From contig CP131915.1 of the NCBI GenBank assembly GCA_030704225.1, positions 434,001-498,000 of the forward strand: a stretch of DNA of 64,000 nt, in the 5' to 3' direction. Origin of the DNA: Kosakonia sp. H02. Its GTDB lineage: Bacteria; Pseudomonadota; Gammaproteobacteria; Enterobacterales; Enterobacteriaceae. This document shows positions 58,537 to 64,000 of this stretch, one piece after another. Both the position numbers and the translations under genes were made by a program. The notes under the pieces are model-generated. The model did not search any database. It saw only the letters and a list, made by a program, of their open reading frames with translations, and was not told where the DNA came from. Each line of letters opens with the position of its first letter. Within the stretch, counting starts at the first letter, position 1.

Positions 58537-60123
58537 CAGATCGACTTGCCAGAAAATATGCTTACCAAACGGATCGACTTCATAGCCCTGCACGTCTTTG
58601 CGTACCGGCTCGAAAATTGTCGAGTGGGCAATCATCACCGCGGGCATTTGATCATGCATCATCTGCTGCGCCTCTTTGTATAACGCGACGCGTTTGTCAT
58701 GATCGGTGATGGCTTTCGCCTCGGCAATCAGCTTATCGAACGGCTGATAACACCATTTCGCCGAGTTAGAACCACCATTGGCAGAGGTGCAGGTAAACAG
58801 CGGGCCGAAGAAGTTATCCGGGTCGCCGGTGGCGGTGGTCCAGCCCATCAGCGCTGCCTGGTGCTCGCCGCTTTTCACCCTTTTCAGGTATTCGCCCCAT
58901 TCATAGGTCACGATTTTGGCCTGCACGCCCACTTTCGCCCAGTCCGCCTGGATCATCTCCGCCATCCGTTTGGCGTTCGGGTTATACGGACGCTGAACCG
59001 GCATCGCCCACAGATCAATCGTGGTGCCTGCGGGTAATCCGGCTTCTTTCAGCAGCGCTTTGGCTTTTTGCGGATCGTAGTCGTAATCTTTCAGCTCGCT
59101 GTCAGCACTCCACACGCCCGGCGGCAGCAGGTTTTTCGCCGCCGTGCCGGTGCCCTGGAAAACCGCTTTGATAATTGCCGGTTTGTTGATCGCCATCGCC
59201 AGCGCCTGGCGCACTTTGACATTATCCAGCGGCGCTTTTTGCGTATTAAACGCAAGGAAGCCCGTGTTCAACCCGGCTTTACTCATCAGGGTAATGTCTT
59301 TGTTCTCTTTCAGGCGCGGCAGATCCGCCGGGTTGGGGAATGGCATCACCTGGCACTCATTTTTCTCCAGCTTCGCCAGACGCACCGAGGCATCCGGGGT
59401 GATGCTGAACACCAGCCGGTCGATTTTCGCTTTGCCCTGCCAGTACTGATCAAAGGCGGTGAACAGAATGCGCGAATCTTTTTGGTATTGCGCCAGGCGG
59501 AACGGCCCGGTGCCAATCGGATCGCTATCGACGCGCTGCGGCGTCCCGGCTTTCAGCATCGCATCGGCATATTCCGCCGACAGAATCGAGGCGAAATACC
59601 AGCCCAAATCGGCAACGAACGGCGCTTCCGGGTGCGCCAGCGTAAAGCGCACCGTGTTGTCATCAATTTTATCAATGGCGGTGATCAGCGTGCCGAATTC
59701 GAGGCTTTCAAAGTTGGAGTACGTACCGTTGGAGACATTGTGGTACGGGTTTTTGGCATCTTTTTGCCGCATAAAGGAGAAGATCACGTCATCGGCGTTG
59801 AAATTCCGCGTCGGCGTGAAGTATTTGTTGCTCTGGAACTTCACGTTTTTACGTAAATGGAAGGTGTAGACTTTGCCGTCTTCGCTCACGTCCCAACTTT
59901 CGGCAAGACTCGGTTGCAGATCGGTGGTGCCAACTTTGAAATCCACCAGTCGGTTATAAACCGGTACGGCGCTGGCATCCACGCTGGTACCGGAGGTGTA
60001 AAGTTGCGGGTTGAAGTTTTCCGGCGAGCCTTCTGAGCAATAGACCAGCGTTTTCGCCGCCACAGAAGAACTGACTATCATCGTGGTCAACGCCAAAGCA
60101 AGTGTTGTCGGTTTGCTAATCAT
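58528..60123 (-). CDS. DppA-like dipeptide-binding protein, second copy
   Basis: This 531-residue periplasmic SBP_bac_5 protein has a signal peptide ending near residue 22 (SVAA|K). The mature start KTLVYCSEGSPENFNPQLYT and the phrases NADDVIFSFMRQKDAKNPYH, DPIGTGPFRLAQYQKDSRI and AMPVQRPYNPNAKRMAEM are near those of E. coli DppA, but with many differences, so it is a paralogue and not dppA itself. It is divergent from a peptidase T-like gene (106 bases), suggesting uptake followed by cleavage of tripeptides. No permease genes accompany it. The ATG at 60123 with AGGA is preferred to an upstream in-frame start. Confidence 0.9.
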   Translation of the reverse strand: MISKPTTLALALTTMIVSSSVAAKTLVYCSEGSPENFNPQLYTSGTSVDASAVPVYNRLVDFKVGTTDLQPSLAESWDVSEDGKVYTFHLRKNVKFQSNKYFTPTRNFNADDVIFSFMRQKDAKNPYHNVSNGTYSNFESLEFGTLITAIDKIDDNTVRFTLAHPEAPFVADLGWYFASILSAEYADAMLKAGTPQRVDSDPIGTGPFRLAQYQKDSRILFTAFDQYWQGKAKIDRLVFSITPDASVRLAKLEKNECQVMPFPNPADLPRLKENKDITLMSKAGLNTGFLAFNTQKAPLDNVKVRQALAMAINKPAIIKAVFQGTGTAAKNLLPPGVWSADSELKDYDYDPQKAKALLKEAGLPAGTTIDLWAMPVQRPYNPNAKRMAEMIQADWAKVGVQAKIVTYEWGEYLKRVKSGEHQAALMGWTTATGDPDNFFGPLFTCTSANGGSNSAKWCYQPFDKLIAEAKAITDHDKRVALYKEAQQMMHDQMPAVMIAHSTIFEPVRKDVQGYEVDPFGKHIFWQVDLKK

Positions 60124-60229
60124 AGATTTTCCTGTTGTTTTATTTTTAATGCTTGTCGTTTGCCCTCTCATAAATAACATTAAAGTGATTTTGCAAACAC
60201 CTGATAATTCAAATAAAGAAGGAATGACT

Positions 60230-61459
60230 ATGTCGTCGTCGCTCGCCAGTCAATTAACGCATCGGTTTTTTCGCTACCTTGCTATCACCAGCCAAAGTGA
60301 TGCCAGCGCCACTACGTTGCCCACCACCGTCGGGCAGTTTGATATGGCGCGGGAACTGGCCAACGAACTGAAATCCCTCGGCCTTGATGAAATTGTGATT
60401 GATGATCACGCCACCGTGACAGCGGTAAAAAAAGGGACTGTTGCCGGTGCGCCGCGCATCGGTTTTATCACCCATATCGACACCGTTGATGTCGGTTTAT
60501 CGCCGCATATTCATCCGCAGATTTTGCGTTTTGAGGGTGAAGATCTCTGCCTGAACGCGAAAGAAGATATCTGGCTGCGCGTTCAGGAGCACCCGGAAAT
60601 TCTCGCCTACCCGAACGAAGAGATTATTTTTAGCGACGGCACCAGCGTGCTCGGCGCGGATAACAAAGCCGCCGTTACGGTGGTGATGACGCTGCTGGAA
60701 AACCTGACGGCGCAACATCGTCATGGCGATATCGTGGTGGCGTTTGTGCCGGATGAAGAAGTCGGCTTGCGTGGCGCGAAAGCGCTGGATTTAACCCGCT
60801 TTGACGTTGATTTTGCCTGGACCATTGACTGCTGCGAACTGGGGGAAATTGTTTATGAGAACTTCAACGCCGCCAGCGCGCAGATCCGCTTTACCGGCGT
60901 GACTGCGCACCCAATGTCGGCGAAAGGCGTGCTGGTGAATCCGCTGTTAATGGCGATGGATTACATCAGCCATTTTGACCGCCAGCAGACACCGGAACAC
61001 ACGGAAGGCCGCGAAGGGTATGTCTGGTTTAACGGCATTGAGGCGGTTCAGGGCCATGCCAACCTGAGCGTCAGCATTCGCGATTTTGATAATGAAAGCT
61101 TTGCCCGCCGTAAATTGCAGATTGGCGAGGTGGCGGCGAAAATTGCCGCGCAATACCCAACCGCGAAAGTGGAGTACAGCGTCAACGATATTTACAGCAA
61201 TATCAGTAATGCGATTGGTGAAGACCGGCGGGCGATCGATTTGATGTTTGAGGCAATGGAGACACTCGGCATTACGCCAAGACCGACGCCAATGCGCGGC
61301 GGAACTGATGGTGCGGCACTCTCGGCAAAGGGGCTGTTAACGCCGAATTTCTTTACTGGCGCACATAACTTCCACTCTCGCTTTGAGTTTTTACCCCTGC
61401 GGGCGTTTGAAGCCTCTTATAACGTGGCGCTGCAACTCTGTTTGCTGGCCGCACGCTAA
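60230..61459 (+). CDS. Peptidase T-like M20 aminotripeptidase
   Basis: This 409-residue cytosolic metallopeptidase of the M20B/PepT family has the length of E. coli PepT. Zinc ligands and catalytic residues are in place: GFITHIDTVD (His and Asp), SVLGADNKAAV (bridging Asp), FVPDEEVGLRG (Glu pair), DCCELGE and the late His in GAHNFHSRFEF. It removes N-terminal residues from tripeptides. Identity to PepT itself looks only moderate, so it is a paralogue. Start 60230 follows AAGGA; 60224 is too close to it. Confidence 0.88.
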   Translation: MSSSLASQLTHRFFRYLAITSQSDASATTLPTTVGQFDMARELANELKSLGLDEIVIDDHATVTAVKKGTVAGAPRIGFITHIDTVDVGLSPHIHPQILRFEGEDLCLNAKEDIWLRVQEHPEILAYPNEEIIFSDGTSVLGADNKAAVTVVMTLLENLTAQHRHGDIVVAFVPDEEVGLRGAKALDLTRFDVDFAWTIDCCELGEIVYENFNAASAQIRFTGVTAHPMSAKGVLVNPLLMAMDYISHFDRQQTPEHTEGREGYVWFNGIEAVQGHANLSVSIRDFDNESFARRKLQIGEVAAKIAAQYPTAKVEYSVNDIYSNISNAIGEDRRAIDLMFEAMETLGITPRPTPMRGGTDGAALSAKGLLTPNFFTGAHNFHSRFEFLPLRAFEASYNVALQLCLLAAR

Positions 61460-61463
61460 AACA

Positions 61464-61483
61464 ACAGCCCGGCGACGGGCTGT
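61464..61483 (+). terminator. Stem-loop between the peptidase and tehB
   Basis: ACAGCCC and GGGCTGT pair with GC inside, forming a short stable stem directly after the peptidase stop and before the converging tehB stop. The following T run is weak, so termination is likely but not certain. Confidence 0.6.
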
Positions 61484-61494
61484 CCTTCTCTGCA

Positions 61495-62091
61495 TCAGGC
61501 GATTTTCCGCGCAAGCATGGTAGCAAAACGCAGTTTGATGCGGTTGCCGTTGGCGTCGGTGCGGTGTAACTCACCTACTTCCTCGTTGTATTTCAGCAGT
61601 TCCCAGCCTGCGTAGTAGTTGCGTAACTCCCCTTCCTTAAAGGCAAACGGGAAACCAACCGTACACGGGAAATCGGCGGTGTCCATCGCGGCAATAATCA
61701 GGTTATAACCGCCCGGTTTGGTGCAGCGCTGCATATTGGCAATCAACCCTGGAATGGTTTTCGCCTCAAGGAACATCATCACGACGGTGGAAAGAATAAA
61801 GTCATAGTCGCCATCAAAGCTGAGGGTGTTCAAATCCACCGCATCGATATGCAGATTTTCCAGCCCTTCTGCGGCGCGAATGTTTTGCAGGTTGCTGAGA
61901 CTGTTAGGGTTTTTATCCCACGCGGTGACATCAAAACCTTTATTCGCCAGATATAAACTGTTGCGGCCATTACCGCAGCCCAGATCCAGTACTTTCCCCG
62001 GCTGGAGGTAATTCATTGCGTTCAGCACTTCCGAGTGCGTCGGCGTCATGCCATATTTTTCCGTAAAGTAGTTTTCATCACGTGTAGTCAT
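61495..62091 (-). CDS. tehB: Tellurite methyltransferase TehB
   Basis: This 198-residue SAM-dependent methyltransferase has the SAM-binding motif VLDLGCGNGRNSLYLANKG, the acidic DLNTLSFDG segment and the typical LSTVVMMFLEAKTIPGLI. It detoxifies tellurite and closely matches E. coli TehB. In E. coli tehA precedes it. Here no tehA is next to it; the upstream neighbour is the divergent ydcK 111 bases away. Confidence 0.92.
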   Translation of the reverse strand: MTTRDENYFTEKYGMTPTHSEVLNAMNYLQPGKVLDLGCGNGRNSLYLANKGFDVTAWDKNPNSLSNLQNIRAAEGLENLHIDAVDLNTLSFDGDYDFILSTVVMMFLEAKTIPGLIANMQRCTKPGGYNLIIAAMDTADFPCTVGFPFAFKEGELRNYYAGWELLKYNEEVGELHRTDANGNRIKLRFATMLARKIA

Positions 62092-62202
62092 TGTTTACAG
62101 CCTTTAATTTGCATTTTGAATGCATTTTAAGAATTTCGTCAGCAGATAGCCAGCGCTGTAAAATTTGCTACGGTTAACTCAGGCAAACGGGAGAAATAGA
62201 GC

Positions 62203-63183
62203 ATGGCTAAGTACCGGCTCAGTGATGAGCAACGCGTGTTCAGTTATCAACTGGACGGTGAGAAAAAAAGCGTCGCGCTGCGCCAGATTATTGCGCTGCG
62301 TGATTTCCATGATGTCACCGCTGGCAGCGCAGGCGGCTGGGTCGATGACGAAAACGTGCTGAGCCAGCAAGGAAGCTGCTGGATTTATGATGAAAACAGC
62401 ATGGTATTTCAGGGAAGCCGGGTGCGGGACAATGCGCGGATCACCCAGCAGTGTGTGATTTGCCACGCGGTTGAAATCCGCGATAACGCCTGGGTTGACG
62501 GCTGCGAATTGAGTCATGGCGCGATTTTAAGTGACAACGTCACCGTGCAATCTTCCACCGTGCGCGGTGTTTGTCATTTACGCGGCGATGCGCGCATTCT
62601 CAGCGGTTGCGACATTATTGCCGCGCGCGGGTTAACGCAGGAAGACGAACAGATTTTACAGATTTACGACCGCGCCACCGTTAGCCACTCGCGCGTGGTG
62701 CATCAGGCGCAACTCTATGGCGATGCCATCGTCAATTACGCCTTTATTGAACATCGCGCCGAAGTGTTTGATTTCGCCCTGCTCGAAGGCAATGAACTGA
62801 ATGATGTCTGGGTCTGCGACTGCGCCAAAGTTTACGGCCACGCCCGCATTGTGGCCGGGACGCAGGAAGATGAAATCCCGACTATTCGCTACAGTTCGCA
62901 AGTGGCAGAAAATGCGCTGGTCGAAGGCAACTGCATTCTTAAACACCATGTGCTGGTTGGTGGCAATGCACACTTACGCGGCGGGCCGCTACAACTCGAT
63001 GAGAAAGTGGTGATTCAGGGCAATGCCCGCATTCACGGCAATGTGCTGATCGAGCATCAGATTGAAATCACCGATGATGCCGTGGTCGACGCACAGGATG
63101 GCGACAGTATTTTGTTGCGCGGGCCAAAAGTGGTGAACGAGGCACAGTGGATCACCCGCACGCCGCTGATCGGTTCCCTCTGA
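62203..63183 (+). CDS. ydcK: YdcK family hexapeptide-repeat protein
   Basis: This 326-residue protein starts MAKYRLSDEQRVFSYQLDGE and then consists of imperfect hexapeptide-like repeats (NARITQQ, DNAWVDG, GDARILS, GNARIHGN, DDAVVDAQ), which should form a left-handed beta helix as in acyltransferases. It is orthologous to E. coli YdcK, of unknown substrate. It is divergent from tehB as in E. coli. Confidence 0.9.
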   Translation: MAKYRLSDEQRVFSYQLDGEKKSVALRQIIALRDFHDVTAGSAGGWVDDENVLSQQGSCWIYDENSMVFQGSRVRDNARITQQCVICHAVEIRDNAWVDGCELSHGAILSDNVTVQSSTVRGVCHLRGDARILSGCDIIAARGLTQEDEQILQIYDRATVSHSRVVHQAQLYGDAIVNYAFIEHRAEVFDFALLEGNELNDVWVCDCAKVYGHARIVAGTQEDEIPTIRYSSQVAENALVEGNCILKHHVLVGGNAHLRGGPLQLDEKVVIQGNARIHGNVLIEHQIEITDDAVVDAQDGDSILLRGPKVVNEAQWITRTPLIGSL

Positions 63184-63274
63184 CCACCCACATTTAAAAT
63201 TTTTTTCACATCGCCGGGAATAAACCCCCGGCCTCTTCGTCTTATCTGTTCATTGTGAGCAGGATGAGCGAAAT

Positions 63275-64000
63275 ATGAAAAACACGCCCTTTACAACCGG
63301 CCAACTTGTTGCGCGTCTTGCGCTGATTGGTGCTGTGCCTCTTCTTTTTATTATGCTGTTTCTGTGGGGAGGCGGCTGGCTGGCGCCGCAGCGGTTGACC
63401 GCCGATAAACTGATTACCGTATTGCAGCAGTCCGGCGGCGAGCACCCCGGTTATCGCCGTAACCATGCTAAAGGTCTTTGCGTAACGGGGGATTTTATCT
63501 CCAGTGGCAAGGCCCATGAGATTTCCCGCGCCGCCCTCTTCGCGCCAGGTAAAACGCCGGTCATCGGGCGTTTTGCCATTGCGGGCGGGAACCCGTCGGC
63601 ACCGGATTATGCCGTTCCCGTGCGTAGCCTGGCGCTCTCTTTTCAACTGGCGGATGGCGAACAGTGGCGCACCGGGATGAATGCTATGCCCTTTTTCCCC
63701 GTCGATAGTGTAGAAGGCTTTTATGAATTACAGGTCGCGACACTCCCGGATCCGGCTACCGGCAAACCGAACCCGGACAAATTCAAAGCCTTTATCCTGA
63801 AGCACCCGGAAGCCACCGCGTTTCTCGCCTGGGCCAAAGCGTATGTGCCGTCTAATAGCTGGGCCAGCGACCGCTTCAATAGCCTGAATGCGTTCCGCTT
63901 TATTGATAAATCGGGCAAGGAACAACTGGTGCGCTGGAGCATGGTGCCGCAGACCGATTATCAACCCATCGGCGCGCAGCAAAAGAACGATAAAGACTTC
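63275..64000 (+). CDS. Catalase-family (SrpA-like) peroxidase, N-terminal part
   Basis: The gene starts at the ATG at 63275, ten bases after AGGA, and stays open for 242 codons to the window edge. The N-terminus MKNTPFTTGQLVARLALIGA runs into a membrane helix (about 12-32). A heme-catalase-related domain follows, with HAKGLCVTGDFI, FAIAGGNPSAPDYAVPVRSL and NSLNAFRFI. SrpA-type proteins are periplasmic or membrane-anchored small catalase relatives acting as peroxidases. The C-terminal part is outside the window. Confidence 0.85.
   Translation, partial: MKNTPFTTGQLVARLALIGAVPLLFIMLFLWGGGWLAPQRLTADKLITVLQQSGGEHPGYRRNHAKGLCVTGDFISSGKAHEISRAALFAPGKTPVIGRFAIAGGNPSAPDYAVPVRSLALSFQLADGEQWRTGMNAMPFFPVDSVEGFYELQVATLPDPATGKPNPDKFKAFILKHPEATAFLAWAKAYVPSNSWASDRFNSLNAFRFIDKSGKEQLVRWSMVPQTDYQPIGAQQKNDKDF

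Noticed and set aside
1..64000. Prophage, integrative element, CRISPR array, tRNA or rRNA genes
   Set aside because: No integrase, transposase, phage structural gene, regularly spaced repeat or tRNA-like cloverleaf was seen. The only repeats are REP-type palindromes.

Overview
The window is a chromosomal segment of a gamma-proteobacterium of the Enterobacteriaceae. Most genes read as close relatives of Escherichia coli genes from the ydc/ync part of the chromosome (yncE, yncD, curA, mnaT, ydcZ, ydcY, ortT, patD-ydcVUTS, ydcR, rlhA, sutR, ydcO, tehB, ydcK). A Klebsiella-type nitrate assimilation locus (nasR-nasFED), srfABC, a pqaA-type gene, treZ-treY-glgX and a chromosomal class A beta-lactamase point to the Enterobacter/Kosakonia/Klebsiella group. 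The species cannot be fixed from the sequence alone. Coding density is high, and no gene-free stretch exceeds about 300 bases. I saw no rRNA, tRNA, CRISPR array, integrase or intact insertion sequence.

Layout. 1-3.9 kb: nitrate uptake genes (nasD partial, nasE, nasF) and their regulator nasR. A full control region is readable: sigma-54 promoters for nasF and nasR, an NtrC-type palindrome, two ANTAR-target hairpins and a leader terminator. 4-6.3 kb: digH, then an ECF sigma factor gene overlapping a membrane-protein gene. 6.4-12.8 kb: the treZ-treY-glgX operon for making trehalose from glycogen. 12.9-15.7 kb: beta-lactamase, an SDR reductase and a divergent LysR regulator. 15.7-18.0 kb: an unrecognised two-gene operon encoding a membrane protein with an intact GIY-YIG nuclease domain and a tail-anchored coiled-coil protein; this is the best candidate for an undescribed system. 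18.1-24.3 kb: a metallophosphoesterase, yncE/yncD with a Fur-box-like site, and a chemoreceptor with a flagellar-type promoter. 24.5-30 kb: a McbR-like regulator, curA, an XRE-cupin regulator, mnaT-ydcZ, ydcY and a DppA-like binding protein.

30.2-36.8 kb: srfABC, encoding a membrane anchor, an actin/Hsp70-fold ATPase-like protein and a P-loop-like protein. 36.9-40.7 kb: an accessory patch with an AT-rich orphan gene pair, an alpha/beta hydrolase, two copies of the small membrane toxin OrtT/GhoT, a REP pair and three unrecognised small genes. 40.9-47.8 kb: patD-ydcV-U-T-S (putrescine/GABA-aldehyde-linked transport and oxidation) and ydcR. 48-50.6 kb: a CIO-type bd oxidase with a 42-residue third subunit. 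50.7-54.9 kb: a His-rich secreted peptide, rlhA, sutR and ydcO. 55-58.5 kb: a pqaA-like gene, an AraC regulator and an EamA exporter. 58.5-61.5 kb: a second DppA-like binding protein divergent from a peptidase T-like gene. 61.5-64 kb: tehB, ydcK and the start of a catalase-family peroxidase.

The genes form a mosaic of conserved housekeeping or stress genes with small accessory inserts between them, mainly at 15.7-18.0 kb and 36.9-40.6 kb.
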